The notes under the pieces were generated by a model. The model did not search any database. It worked only from the letters and a program-made list of their open reading frames with translations, and was not told the origin of the DNA. A stretch of 60,422 nucleotides of DNA from Halococcus salifodinae DSM 8989. GTDB lineage: Archaea; Halobacteriota; Halobacteria; Halobacteriales; Halococcaceae. Made by a program: the position numbers and the translations under genes. Below, piece by piece: positions 9,579 to 18,478 of the stretch; position 1 is the stretch's first letter; every line of letters starts with the position of its first letter. The stretch spans positions 1 through 60,422 of the forward strand of contig NZ_AOME01000056.1 of NCBI RefSeq assembly GCF_000336935.1, in the 5' to 3' direction.

Positions 9579-9699
9579 CTATCTCACCCGAGAGAAACTC
9601 GTTGTGTGATACAGCCGACGGCCGTAGTTAAGTTCGTCGTCACGCGGGTCGTGCCGATCGCGGCGATCCATCGCGTTCGCGACTCGGAGCCTCCGTGGT

Positions 9700-9708
9700 G
9701 TTTATAAT
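9700..9708 (+). promoter_or_regulatory. TATA box for the PRC-barrel/nob1 operon
   Basis: GTTTATAAT lies about 27 bases before the ATG at 9731. This spacing predicts a leaderless transcript, which also argues for the ATG at 9731 rather than the upstream in-frame ATG that overlaps the TATA box. Confidence 0.65.
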
Positions 9709-9730
9709 GACAGCCCCCAGTAGACCGGGT

Positions 9731-9973
9731 ATGCCGGACGTACTCGCACGGAGCCTGCTCGACAAGGCCGTCATGGGCTCGGATGGAACCGAACTCGGCA
9801 CGCTCTCGACCGTAACGCTCGACTCCGAGACGGGACAGCTCCACGACCTCGTCATCACGCCCCGAAACGAGGCCGAGGGGCAGATCGACCTCGAACGCGA
9901 CGACGAGGGCCGGTACACGGTCCCGATCGGCAGCGTCCAGGCGGTCAAAGACCACATCGTCGTCGGTCGGTGA
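9731..9973 (+). CDS. PRC-barrel domain protein
   Basis: An 80-residue single-domain PRC-barrel protein (LLDKAVMGSDGTELGTLSTV, later LHDLVITPRN and VPIGSVQAVKDHIVV). Archaeal stand-alone PRC barrels are often linked to RNA metabolism or ribosome work; the partner here is unproven. Its TGA overlaps the ATG of nob1 by one base, so the two are almost certainly translationally coupled, which supports a role near rRNA maturation. Confidence 0.88.
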   Translation: MPDVLARSLLDKAVMGSDGTELGTLSTVTLDSETGQLHDLVITPRNEAEGQIDLERDDEGRYTVPIGSVQAVKDHIVVGR

Positions 9974-10431
9974 TGGAACTCTTAGACGCCTCGGCGTTCA
10001 TCCACGAGTACGACGCCGACGGAGACATCGCGACGATCCCCGCGGTCGAAGCCGAACTCGACGGCGAGAGCGCCTACCGCTTCGACGCGCTCGAAGGCGG
10101 CGGAATGTACATCCACGTCCCCGAGGAGGCGGTCGTCGAACGGGTCGAACGCACCGCCCGCGAGAGCGGCGACGCGGCGGAGCTCTCGACCACCGACGTC
10201 CGACTCCTCGCGGCCGCATTCGAACTCGATGCACGACTCGTGACCGACGACTACGCGATGCAGAACGTCGCCAAGCGCCTCGACGTGCGGATCGAACTCA
10301 TCGCGCGCGAGGGGATCACCGAGGAACGCGACTGGGAGTTCCAGTGTGCGGGCTGTGGCCGCGAGTTCGACGAGAACAAGGATCGGTGTCCGATCTGCGG
10401 CAGCGATCTCGCCCGGAAGAACCCCTCGTAG
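9973..10431 (+). CDS. nob1: ribosome maturation endonuclease Nob1
   Basis: A 152-residue PIN-domain nuclease expected to trim the 3' end of 16S rRNA. The PIN acidic residues are in MELLDASAFIH, the Glu of AVEAEL, and RLVTDDYAMQN. A C-terminal zinc ribbon follows, with two CxxC pairs (CAGCGREF and CPICG). The start at 9973 overlaps the upstream stop by one base. Confidence 0.92.
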   Translation: MELLDASAFIHEYDADGDIATIPAVEAELDGESAYRFDALEGGGMYIHVPEEAVVERVERTARESGDAAELSTTDVRLLAAAFELDARLVTDDYAMQNVAKRLDVRIELIAREGITEERDWEFQCAGCGREFDENKDRCPICGSDLARKNPS

Positions 10432-10452
10432 CCGCGACGAGCTGTTTTCGAC

Positions 10453-11217
10453 CTACAGCAGCGCGGGCGCGCTCCCGGTCGCATCCACCCACTGGATCGC
10501 GAACAGGGTAGCGTTGTAGAGCCCGTGGACGACGATCGGCACGAGGAGGTTCTGTGTGCGTTCGTAGATCCCGCCGAGAACCACGCCGAGCAGCGCCGCG
10601 ACGACGACGTACGCCAGCTGTCCGGTGCCGCCGCCGATGAGTGCGATCAGGTGGACCGCCCCGAACAGCGCGCTCGCGATCCCGACCGCGACCGCCGGGC
10701 CGAACGCCCGCCGGAGCAGCCCCTGGGCGGCCCCCCGGAAGACGAGCTCCTCGAAGGGCGCGACGAACAGCAACGTGACCGGGATCATGTAGAGGAACAC
10801 GACCGGGTTCTCGCGGCCCATCGCGATGACCTGGTTCGTGGCGGGCACGATCCCGAACTGCGAGAGGACGGCACTGACGCCGGTCGAGAGAGTCAAGAGA
10901 GTGACGACACCGGCGACGATCCAGCCGACGCCCCGGAGATCGATCGCACGCGCCCGCAGCACCGACCACGCGTCGGCGAGTGTGAGATACGCGGCGACCG
11001 CGATCCCGAAGCCGACGAACTGAGCGATCGAGCGGACGATGTAGTTGAGCGTGGTATCGAACCCGGCGATCCCCGTCTCGATGAGCACGGTGGACGCAAG
11101 CGACGCGGCGACGCTCCCGAGGAGAACGGCGAGCGCGATGACGGTGACCGCCGACAGAAGATCGAGGAGCGCGCTTTGTCCATCGACACCCGCAGATTCG
11201 CGGTGATCCGACGCCAT
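10453..11217 (-). CDS. CPBP intramembrane metalloprotease
   Basis: A 254-residue polytopic membrane protein with about eight hydrophobic segments. The CPBP/Abi catalytic motif is present as FEELVFRGAAQG (EExxxR) near residue 160, followed by a His in LFGAVHLIAL and a third motif with VHGLYNATLF near the end. Relatives process membrane-bound substrates, CAAX-type tails or bacteriocins; no substrate is suggested here. It lies downstream of pgi on the same strand with an 87-base gap. Confidence 0.87.
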   Translation of the reverse strand: MASDHRESAGVDGQSALLDLLSAVTVIALAVLLGSVAASLASTVLIETGIAGFDTTLNYIVRSIAQFVGFGIAVAAYLTLADAWSVLRARAIDLRGVGWIVAGVVTLLTLSTGVSAVLSQFGIVPATNQVIAMGRENPVVFLYMIPVTLLFVAPFEELVFRGAAQGLLRRAFGPAVAVGIASALFGAVHLIALIGGGTGQLAYVVVAALLGVVLGGIYERTQNLLVPIVVHGLYNATLFAIQWVDATGSAPALL

Positions 11218-11304
11218 ACGTTGCGCAGGCTTGGAACGCCGGGCGAATACGTCCTCCGATCTTTCGTCGATCGTAGCGGTCTCCGGTCGACGTCGGTCAC
11301 GCGG

Positions 11305-12591
11305 TCACTCGACGACGAGTTCGGTCTTCTCGTCCACGGCGTCGGCCTCCGCGAACTCGCCGCCGCCGAGCAGCCCGCGCGCCGCGCGCTTGCCCCACTC
11401 GACCGCGGGTTGGTTGAACGTCTCGATCCCGTAGAGTTCGCCCGCGAGAACGCAGGCGGCCTCCATCGTGTAGAGCAGTTCCCCAACCGCGCGCTCGTCG
11501 AGCCGGTCGAGTTCGATGCGAACGGAGGGCCGGTCGGCGGCCGCGAGGCTGGCCTCGGTGGCGTCGAACTCCGCGTCGAGTAGATCGCCCAGACCTGTTC
11601 CGCCGAGGTAGGCGAGTTCCTCGCGGTCGGTGGCCGGGATCTCCCGATCGGGTCGCTCGCGCGGGCGGACCAGCGTCACGAGCGTGTTCGCCGGGCCCGC
11701 CCGGTAGCGCTGGAGCTGTGAGTGTTGGTCGGTCGCACCGAGCGCCCGGGTGGGGAGCTGGCCGAGACCGTCCTTCCCCAGACTTTCGGCCCAGAGCTGG
11801 GCGAACCACTCCGCGAACGGCTCCAAGGACTCGGCGTAGGGCATCATCGCGTTGACCGCCGCCCCCCGCACGTCGAGCGCGTACGCGATCGCGCCGTAGG
11901 CGTAGGCGGGTGTGTCGAACAGCGACCCCGAGAGGTCGGCCGCGCGCCGGCTGCCGTCGAGCACGGCTTCGATGTCGTGGCCGCGGATCGCTGCCGGGAC
12001 GAGACCCACAGCGGAGAGTGCAGAGAAGCGACCCGGCACGCCGTCAGGAACGGTGAGTGCGGGCAGGTCGTGAGTCTCGGCGAGGTCGCGGAGCGGGCCC
12101 GATTCGCCGGTGGTCACCACCGTCCGATCGGTCCAGTCGACGCCCGCCGCGTCGTACGCTGCACGGGCCACGAGGAAGTTCGCCAGCGTCTCGGCGGTCG
12201 TTCCAGAGCGCGAAACGACGTTGATGACTGTGTCGTCGAGCGGAAGCGCGTCGAGGGTGCGCGAGACGTGTTCGGGATCGACGTTGTCCAGCGTGTGAAC
12301 ATTGGAATCGCCGAGCGCGCCAGCGATCGTGGCTGCACCGAGCGCGCTCCCCCCGATTCCGACCACGAGGACGTGTTCGGCCCCCTGAAGGGGAGCGACC
12401 GCCTCAGTGATCGCGTCGGGATCAGTAGTGTGCGGGAGGTTCAGCGCGGCGTAGCCGAACTCGTCGGCATCGCGGCCGCGTTCGATCCGGTCGTGGCAGA
12501 TCGCGACTCGGTCGTCGAGCCGGGAGAGTGCGTCCCGCGAGATGCCCGGACTGGCCTCGGCGGCGAGCGCGTTGCCGATATCGATTTGCAT
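11305..12591 (-). CDS. pgi: glucose-6-phosphate isomerase
   Basis: A 428-residue cytosolic enzyme of the PGI/SIS superfamily that interconverts glucose-6-P and fructose-6-P, here mainly for gluconeogenesis. The sugar-phosphate site is visible in VVGIGGSALGAATI, the SIS loop in VVSRSGTTAETLAN, and the PGI signature ELLYTMEAACVLAGELYGI with the active-site Gln/Lys in FNQPAVEWGKRAA. The length is typical of the shorter archaeal members. Fructose-6-P from it feeds the GlmS encoded at 32.7 kb. Confidence 0.95.
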   Translation of the reverse strand: MQIDIGNALAAEASPGISRDALSRLDDRVAICHDRIERGRDADEFGYAALNLPHTTDPDAITEAVAPLQGAEHVLVVGIGGSALGAATIAGALGDSNVHTLDNVDPEHVSRTLDALPLDDTVINVVSRSGTTAETLANFLVARAAYDAAGVDWTDRTVVTTGESGPLRDLAETHDLPALTVPDGVPGRFSALSAVGLVPAAIRGHDIEAVLDGSRRAADLSGSLFDTPAYAYGAIAYALDVRGAAVNAMMPYAESLEPFAEWFAQLWAESLGKDGLGQLPTRALGATDQHSQLQRYRAGPANTLVTLVRPRERPDREIPATDREELAYLGGTGLGDLLDAEFDATEASLAAADRPSVRIELDRLDERAVGELLYTMEAACVLAGELYGIETFNQPAVEWGKRAARGLLGGGEFAEADAVDEKTELVVE

Positions 12592-12666
12592 AGGTGGGGT
12601 GGCTCACCCCGTGGTAAAGTCGTTGTCGACCGCGGCGCTTAATCGCCCGGCCGCCCGAGTTTCGGC

Positions 12667-13242
12667 ATGGCCGACGGCTCCGGTACGGTAGAGGGCTCCG
12701 AGAGGACCGACGGGGTCGGCGAACACGGCGACGACGAGACGACGTACTCGGGACTGCTGACCGCGATCCCCTACGCGTTTCGCACGAGTCGCTCCCGGCT
12801 GTTCAGGGGATATGCGGCCGTCGGGACGCTCGCAACCATCCTGGTGACGGTGTTGATGACGCTCGCACTCGTCACGGTGTTCGGCGCGACCGCGACCGGG
12901 ACGGGCGGCGGGTCGCTGACCCTCTCGCGGGCGTTTTACGTGGTCGTCGGGCTGTTCGTGGTCGGGCCGATGCTCGCACCGATCCTCCTGGTCGCGCGAC
13001 GACACCGCCGCGAGGGGTCGACGGCGCGCTACGACGCGGCGCTCGGACTCGCCGGGTTCGTCTACTTCGGCTCGCTGTATCTGGGACTGCTGATCTCGGT
13101 GCCACCGGGCCAGCAGGAGTCCGTCAACGGGGCGTTCGCACCGCTCGTGGAGTGGTTCTACACGCTCCCCCAGCTCGCCGGCCTCGCGCCCCCGGTGCTC
13201 GCCGCGGTGCTGATCTGGGTGGCCCACCGACTCACACGCTGA
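12667..13242 (+). CDS. haloarchaeal four-helix membrane protein
   Basis: A 191-residue protein with an acidic soluble N-terminus (residues 1-45) and four hydrophobic segments at about 55-80, 95-115, 130-150 and 165-188. No catalytic motif or named family is recognised. A TATA-like CTTAATC about 27 bases before the ATG fits a leaderless start. It is followed by the DUF5812 gene on the same strand, 62 bases later. Confidence 0.7.
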   Translation: MADGSGTVEGSERTDGVGEHGDDETTYSGLLTAIPYAFRTSRSRLFRGYAAVGTLATILVTVLMTLALVTVFGATATGTGGGSLTLSRAFYVVVGLFVVGPMLAPILLVARRHRREGSTARYDAALGLAGFVYFGSLYLGLLISVPPGQQESVNGAFAPLVEWFYTLPQLAGLAPPVLAAVLIWVAHRLTR

Positions 13243-13304
13243 TACCAACTGCCACCCGCAACGCGACCGGAAAGCCTCAATCCATCGGCGGCCGAAGCGT
13301 CGGT

Positions 13305-13787
13305 ATGGCAAAGCACGGAACCTTTCTCGTCACGCACGCCGACGACGATTCGGCGGTGTTGAAGGATACTGCGGACGGCCAGGTCCACACGCTCGCCACG
13401 AACCCCGATCCGGGTGGCGACGAACTGGTAGCAGGTGAGGCGATCGAGGCCACCATCGCGCCCGAACCGCCCATGGAAGTGGCGTGGGAACTCCGCGAGA
13501 TCGACGACCGACGATCGCTGACCGTCGAACGGAGCCCCGAACCGCCGACGACCCAGGAGCGAGAGATCGGTGCCGATCAGGAGGCAGGCGATCTCACCCG
13601 ACGCGATCGGGCTGGTGTCGGCGAGATTCACGTGCTCACCGTACCGCCTGAACGGACCGAAGCCGCAGTTGAGGACGTGGTGGATGACGAGGCGACGCTG
13701 GTGCGGGCGGCCGATCTCGGCGTCGTGCGCGTCGAAGTCCGATCTGACGATGAGGACGGTGTGGTGAGCGTGCGCTACATGCCCTGA
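13305..13787 (+). CDS. DUF5812-type haloarchaeal protein
   Basis: A 160-residue soluble acidic protein. The start MAKHGTFLVTHADDDSAVL matches my recollection of DUF5812, a haloarchaea-specific family of unknown function. The N-terminal half looks like a small beta barrel (HTLATNP, EAIEATIAPEPPMEV); the C-terminal half alternates helix and strand, ending VVSVRYMP. The frame is open far upstream, but the ATG at 13305 gives the conserved N-terminus. Confidence 0.8.
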   Translation: MAKHGTFLVTHADDDSAVLKDTADGQVHTLATNPDPGGDELVAGEAIEATIAPEPPMEVAWELREIDDRRSLTVERSPEPPTTQEREIGADQEAGDLTRRDRAGVGEIHVLTVPPERTEAAVEDVVDDEATLVRAADLGVVRVEVRSDDEDGVVSVRYMP

Positions 13788-13848
13788 GTGAGTGTCACGT
13801 CAACAGAAAGCTTATTCGAAGGGGATCGAAATCAGAGATCAGTCACGC

Positions 13849-15828
13849 ATGGATCGAAGGAAAATCGTGGCGGGACTGCTCGTCACGGCGATCTGTCTGC
13901 TCGCGGTGGGCGCGTTCTCGACGGCGGCCACCGCACAGTACGACCCGGTGAACGAAACCGAACCGAACGACGACCGGGAGAGCGCGACAGCCATCGAAGA
14001 ACGACGGTTCGTCGAGGGAGTTGCGAACGAGTCGGACGAGGACTGGTTCAGCTTCGATGCCCGAGCCGGCCATGCGATCAGAGTGACTGGTGGCATGGGG
14101 ATGGGATCCGCCGATCTCACGCTGTACGGCCCGAACGGCAACCAGCTCGGCAGCGGCAACACCGGCGGAACGGAGGACAACGCCGTCATCGGCGTCACAG
14201 CACCAACGGATGGCACGTACTACGTTCGGGCCAGCGGAGTGGATGAGTACAAACAGGGATATAATTTCGCCGTCGCAACCACGCCCCCGGATAGGTTCGA
14301 GCCGAACGACGACCGGCAGGGAGCACCGTCAGTCGATCCGGACACGACGGTTTCGGGGACGATCGTCAATACGACGAACGCCCGTGACGAGGACTGGTTC
14401 GCGGTCGAGGCGGACGCGGGCGAGAACGTCTTCGCAACCGTCGGTTTGAACGACACCGGCGCTGAGTTCGGGCAGAACGTCCGCGTCGGAATCTACGACG
14501 CCGAAGGGAACCGGGTCGGCGAGTTCGGCAGCTCCTCCACCACGATAGACGGGCTCGACGTACGAGGGAACACGACCGAGCAGTTCTCGTCGTCGGCCGA
14601 CGCCGGGGATCGATACGCCGTCTCCGAACCCGGAACGTACTACGTCCGTGTCTCCGCCGCCGAGACCCGCCTCACCGGCTTCACCGGGTACGACCTCACG
14701 ATCAACGTGGGCGAGGGACGGTTGGGGGGAGCGCCGGTTCCCCCGGAGAACGAACTCCAGCAGGCGGCCGAGAAGCTGGCCCCGAACGCACAACAGGAGA
14801 GCGAACCGAACGGCGAGGCGACGGACGCAACACAGATCGCCCGCCCCACCGTCAGGGGCGTGGCCACCCTGAACGACACCGATTACTTCACACTCGATGT
14901 CGAAGAGGGCGAAGAGATTTCGCTCGAAGCAACCCTCGCAGACGGAGCGAACTACGGTGCGCTGTCGGTGGATCTACGCACGCCCGACGGAAACACGATA
15001 GTTAGCGGGAGTACGGTCGATCCCGGCACATCCGCCACCATCGCCGACGAAGCTGCCGAACGGAGCGGAAAATATCTGGTCACAGTGCGGCCGGCCGAAG
15101 GAGTCGGTCCGTATGGATTGACACGACCGAACGCATACGCGCTGAACGTCGAGCCGAGTCCCGAGAGTGAGTCGAGCGGCCCCACGTCACTCGTCATCAT
15201 CGGCGGCAGTCCGGATGACAAGGTCACGTACAGAGTGGGCTTCGATGGCAGCGTCGAACGCAGCGGCGCAAGCCACGGCGCACCGATCGACGACGATGGC
15301 GTCACCGTCGACAGGGACGTCGACGAAATCGGTAACTCGCGAATCGACGGTCGGCTCGGCGGTGGCGGCGACGCCTATCTCGTCGACGGCTCGATTACGG
15401 GCCTCGAACTCGACGGCGACGCACAGGTGTTCATCGACGGCGAGGAGGTCGATCCGGACTCGCTTGGTAGCGTTCCCGATGAGGAAACCGCAACGCCGAC
15501 CCCGACACCGACAGCCACGCCAACTCCCACACCCACCGCAACCGCCACGCCGACGCCAACCGCGACTGCCACCCCGACACAGACACCGACTGCGACCGCA
15601 ACAGCGACAGAGACCACAACAGCCACCGAGACCGCAACACAACGCCCGACCACGGAACCGACGACGACCGAAACCACGCGAGCGGCGACCACGACCACGA
15701 ACGCCAGCGGCGAGGTCGTCGGCAGTACTGCGACTGAGACGACCACATCGACCGGCCCTGGCTTCGGCTTCGTGGGCGCACTACTCGCGGCGATCGTGGC
15801 CACCGTGCTCGCGGTCCGGAAGCGCTGA
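13849..15828 (+). CDS. PGF-CTERM surface protein with three PPC-type domains
   Basis: A 659-residue exported protein. A Sec signal peptide comes first (MDRRKIVAGLLVTAICLLAV... ending near ATAQ). Three pre-peptidase C-terminal-like beta domains follow, each opening with an EPND or EPNG motif and a DxDWF-type motif (about residues 30-145, 150-305 and 325-445). Then comes a ~95-residue domain beginning SLVIIGGSP that also occurs in the next gene and, repeated, in the protein at 51.6 kb. A Thr/Pro linker (about 545-640) and a PGF-CTERM signal (GPGFGFVGALLA plus helix plus RKR) end it, so archaeosortase ArtA should cut it and attach it to lipid. The ligand is unknown. Confidence 0.88.
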   Translation: MDRRKIVAGLLVTAICLLAVGAFSTAATAQYDPVNETEPNDDRESATAIEERRFVEGVANESDEDWFSFDARAGHAIRVTGGMGMGSADLTLYGPNGNQLGSGNTGGTEDNAVIGVTAPTDGTYYVRASGVDEYKQGYNFAVATTPPDRFEPNDDRQGAPSVDPDTTVSGTIVNTTNARDEDWFAVEADAGENVFATVGLNDTGAEFGQNVRVGIYDAEGNRVGEFGSSSTTIDGLDVRGNTTEQFSSSADAGDRYAVSEPGTYYVRVSAAETRLTGFTGYDLTINVGEGRLGGAPVPPENELQQAAEKLAPNAQQESEPNGEATDATQIARPTVRGVATLNDTDYFTLDVEEGEEISLEATLADGANYGALSVDLRTPDGNTIVSGSTVDPGTSATIADEAAERSGKYLVTVRPAEGVGPYGLTRPNAYALNVEPSPESESSGPTSLVIIGGSPDDKVTYRVGFDGSVERSGASHGAPIDDDGVTVDRDVDEIGNSRIDGRLGGGGDAYLVDGSITGLELDGDAQVFIDGEEVDPDSLGSVPDEETATPTPTPTATPTPTPTATATPTPTATATPTQTPTATATATETTTATETATQRPTTEPTTTETTRAATTTTNASGEVVGSTATETTTSTGPGFGFVGALLAAIVATVLAVRKR

Positions 15829-15867
15829 CCGGACGTCGATTAGGCGGTCGACGAACACCGCGGAACA

Positions 15868-15878
15868 GAAAACATATA
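15868..15878 (+). promoter_or_regulatory. TATA box for the second PGF-CTERM gene
   Basis: AAACATATATC lies about 35 bases before the ATG at 15908. The spacing suggests a very short leader and its own promoter, so the tandem paralogues need not be one transcript. Confidence 0.55.
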
Positions 15879-15907
15879 TCACGTTGCCATGAAGCCGAGC
15901 GGAAGCC

Positions 15908-17539
15908 ATGAGTCGTACAACGATGTCGAGTCGGGTCGCGATCCTCGCGGTAGCGTTCGCAATCGTATCGAGTGTGCTCGCGCCAGCGGTAGTCGCACAG
16001 TCTAGCAACCAGATAGAAAGTGAGCCGAACGACACCCGCGAGAGCGCGACGTCGATCGAAAAGGGGCAGTTCGTCGAGGGCACGGTGAGCGCCAGCGACG
16101 AGGACTGGCTCGCGTTCGACGCCGAGGCCGGCCACGCCATCAGAGTGACCGGCGGTATCGGAGCGGAGTCGCCGTCGATCACGCTGTACGGGCCGAACGG
16201 CGAGCAACTCGGCAGCGGAACGACCGGCGGGACGGCGGATGCGGTCGAGATCAGTACGACGGCTCCCGAAACGGGGACGTACTACCTCCGGACGAGTTTC
16301 GATAGCGAGTACGACGCGCGATACGGCGTCACGGTCGCAACCGGAGCGCCTGATAGTTTCGAGACGAACGACGACCGCGGGAGTGCAGCGGCGATCGAAC
16401 CCGGTAGCTCACACGACGCGACGCTCTTTGCGGGCGAAGACGACTGGTTCGCGGTCGAGGCCGACGCGGGCGAGAACGTCACCGCCAGCGCCGAGCTGAC
16501 GAACACCGGTGGTGAGGTCTCCCAGAACGTCCGGATGGAGCTCTACGACTCCGACGGCAACCGTGTCGGCGAGGTCGGGGAGAACCCGACCCAGGTCGAC
16601 AGCGCATCGAACCGCACCTACGGATCGCCGGTCGGCTACCAGCCGGTCGCGAGCCAGTATCACGTCGCCAGCGAGTCCGGCACGTACTACGTCCGTGTCA
16701 GTCCGGCCGAATCCGGGAGCGTCGCCGGGTTCGTCGGCTACGAACTGTCCGTCGGGACGGCCGGTGGCTCCGACGACGGATCGTCGGGCGACGCCAGATC
16801 GCTGGTGATCGTCGGTGGCAGCCCGGAGGACAAGGTCTCCTACGATGTCGGCTTCGAGGGGAGCACCGAGCGGAGCGGCGAGAGCCACGGCGCGCCGATC
16901 GAGGATCGTCACGTGACCGTCGATAGGGACGTCGACGAGATCGGTGACGGCAGGATCGACGGCCGGCTCGGCGGCGGCGGCGACGCGTATCTGATCGATG
17001 GTGAAGTGACGGGACTCGAACTCGACGGCGAGGCGCGGGTCTTCATCGACGGCGAGGAGGTCGATCCGGACTCGCTTGGCGGCGTTGCCGCGGAGGACAC
17101 CGCAACGCCGACACCGACGCCGACCGCGACGCCTACTCCCACGCCAACCGAGACGGCAACCGCGACACCGACGCCGACTGCAACACAGACAGCGACTCCC
17201 ACGCCGACCGCAACACCAACACCCACCTCGACGCAGACCGCAACGCCAACCACGACGGCGACCTCGACGACGACTGACACCGTAACGACGACCGATACAC
17301 CGACCCACACCACGACCGGAACGGCCAACGTCACGACCGAAACGGCCAACGCCACGACCGGAACGGCCAACGTCACGACCGGGACGGCCAACGCCACGAC
17401 CAACGACACCGGTGGACAGGTCGTCGGCGGAGCGGACGCCCAGAACGAAACCACGTCGTCAGGTGGTCCCGGGTTCGGTCTCGTTGGCGGTGCCGTCGCG
17501 GTGTTGGCGGCGATTGCGCTCGCCGTGCGGCGAGACTGA
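15908..17539 (+). CDS. PGF-CTERM surface protein, two PPC-type domains
   Basis: A 543-residue paralogue of the upstream protein, in the same orientation. It has a signal peptide (MSSRVAILAVAFAIV... to VVAQ), two PPC-like domains (about residues 37-145 and 148-290), the shared SLVIVGGSP domain (about 297-395), a Thr/Pro linker and a PGF-CTERM tail (GPGFGLVGGAVAV, then RRD). It lacks the third PPC domain of its neighbour. The shared domain is nearly identical between the two, suggesting recent duplication or gene conversion. A start at the internal ATG (15923) is equally possible. The linker includes a tandem repeat of N-glycosylation sequons. Confidence 0.88.
   Translation: MSRTTMSSRVAILAVAFAIVSSVLAPAVVAQSSNQIESEPNDTRESATSIEKGQFVEGTVSASDEDWLAFDAEAGHAIRVTGGIGAESPSITLYGPNGEQLGSGTTGGTADAVEISTTAPETGTYYLRTSFDSEYDARYGVTVATGAPDSFETNDDRGSAAAIEPGSSHDATLFAGEDDWFAVEADAGENVTASAELTNTGGEVSQNVRMELYDSDGNRVGEVGENPTQVDSASNRTYGSPVGYQPVASQYHVASESGTYYVRVSPAESGSVAGFVGYELSVGTAGGSDDGSSGDARSLVIVGGSPEDKVSYDVGFEGSTERSGESHGAPIEDRHVTVDRDVDEIGDGRIDGRLGGGGDAYLIDGEVTGLELDGEARVFIDGEEVDPDSLGGVAAEDTATPTPTPTATPTPTPTETATATPTPTATQTATPTPTATPTPTSTQTATPTTTATSTTTDTVTTTDTPTHTTTGTANVTTETANATTGTANVTTGTANATTNDTGGQVVGGADAQNETTSSGGPGFGLVGGAVAVLAAIALAVRRD
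17315..17398 (+). repeat. four-unit 21-bp tandem repeat in the linker
   Basis: Four consecutive 21-base units of the form ACCGRNACGGCCAACGYCACG, differing only at a few positions. Each encodes seven residues, T-G/E-T-A-N-V/A-T, so each carries one N-x-T sequon. The array lies in the Thr-rich stalk just before the PGF-CTERM tail. Confidence 0.9.
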
Positions 17540-17587
17540 CTGGATCGTTCGGACGACCGCAGCGGGGCGATTCGAGGCGATATACGA

Positions 17588-17596
17588 AGGCTTATT
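17588..17596 (+). promoter_or_regulatory. probable TATA box for secF-secD
   Basis: GGCTTATTC lies about 29 bases before the secF ATG at 17621, predicting a near-leaderless secF-secD message separate from the PGF-CTERM genes. Confidence 0.5.
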
Positions 17597-17620
17597 CGGG
17601 GGCGTTCCGCACCGCAGGAC

Positions 17621-18478
17621 ATGGTTGCGTTCGACGTGCCGGACGTGGAGTACACCCGGTACTCGAACCGTCAGCTCGCGGCGATCCCGCTGGCGGTGCT
17701 CGCGCTCGCGCTGGTTGTGCTCGCCGGCTGGTACGTCGTGACCGGCGCACCGGTGACGCCGGGGATCGCGTTCACTGGCGGCAGCGAGATCCAGATCGTG
17801 ACAGACGACAGCCAGGCCGCGATCGAGGACGCCTTCGCCACCGAGCCCGAGTCGGTGCGGGCGGTCCGCGGCGAAGGCAGCTACATCGTCACGTTCCAGT
17901 CGACCGACACCGACGCGATCCGGGCGAGCGCCGATCAGGCCGGCTACGAGGTCGAGTCCATCCAGGGAACCTCGGCGACCTTTGGCTCGCGGACCCAGCA
18001 GCTCGGTCTGCTCGGCCTCGGCGCGGCGTTCGTCGGGATGGCACTGTTGGTGTTCGCGATGTTCCGGACGTTCATCCCCTCGGTCGCGGTGGTGCTGTCG
18101 GCGTTTTCGGACATGGTGATCCCGCTCGCGCTGATGAACGTCTTCGGGATCAAGCTCTCGCTCGGGACCGTCGCCGCACTCCTGATGCTGATCGGGTACA
18201 GCGTCGACTCCGACATCCTGCTCAACAACCACATCCTTCGGCGGCGTGGTGACTTCTACGAGAGCACCTACCGCGCGATGCGGACCGGAGTGACGATGAC
18301 GCTGACGTCGCTCTCGGCGATGGCGGTGATGGCGATCGTCTCGACGTACTTCGACATTCCGCTCCTACCCGAGATCGGGACCGTGCTGGTGTTCGGGCTC
18401 GCGGCCGATCTGATGAACACCTATCTGATGAACGTGAGTCTGCTGCGGTGGTACAAGTACGAGGGCGTGGCGCGATGA
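17621..18478 (+). CDS. secF: protein-export membrane protein SecF
   Basis: A 285-residue RND-type Sec accessory subunit with six membrane segments. The first helix lies at about residues 22-45; a short periplasmic-type P domain follows with GIAFTGGSEIQI (the SecF GG signature region); five helices follow from ~125, including the D-x-x-I-P-like motif FSDMVIPLALMN and the GYSVDSDILLNN segment. With SecD it uses the ion gradient to pull substrates outward. Its last four bases overlap the start of secD (ATGA), the secF-secD order usual in haloarchaea. Confidence 0.95.
   Translation: MVAFDVPDVEYTRYSNRQLAAIPLAVLALALVVLAGWYVVTGAPVTPGIAFTGGSEIQIVTDDSQAAIEDAFATEPESVRAVRGEGSYIVTFQSTDTDAIRASADQAGYEVESIQGTSATFGSRTQQLGLLGLGAAFVGMALLVFAMFRTFIPSVAVVLSAFSDMVIPLALMNVFGIKLSLGTVAALLMLIGYSVDSDILLNNHILRRRGDFYESTYRAMRTGVTMTLTSLSAMAVMAIVSTYFDIPLLPEIGTVLVFGLAADLMNTYLMNVSLLRWYKYEGVAR

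Noticed and set aside
7749-9707. 652-codon frame opposite infB
   Set aside because: Antisense shadow; Arg/Val/Asp-rich composition and no motif, while infB is certain.
15484-15700. Short tandem repeats (ACNCCGAC-like) suggesting a repeat array
   Set aside because: They are Thr/Pro codon repeats inside the stalk of the PGF-CTERM protein; no regular repeat-spacer pattern, so not CRISPR.
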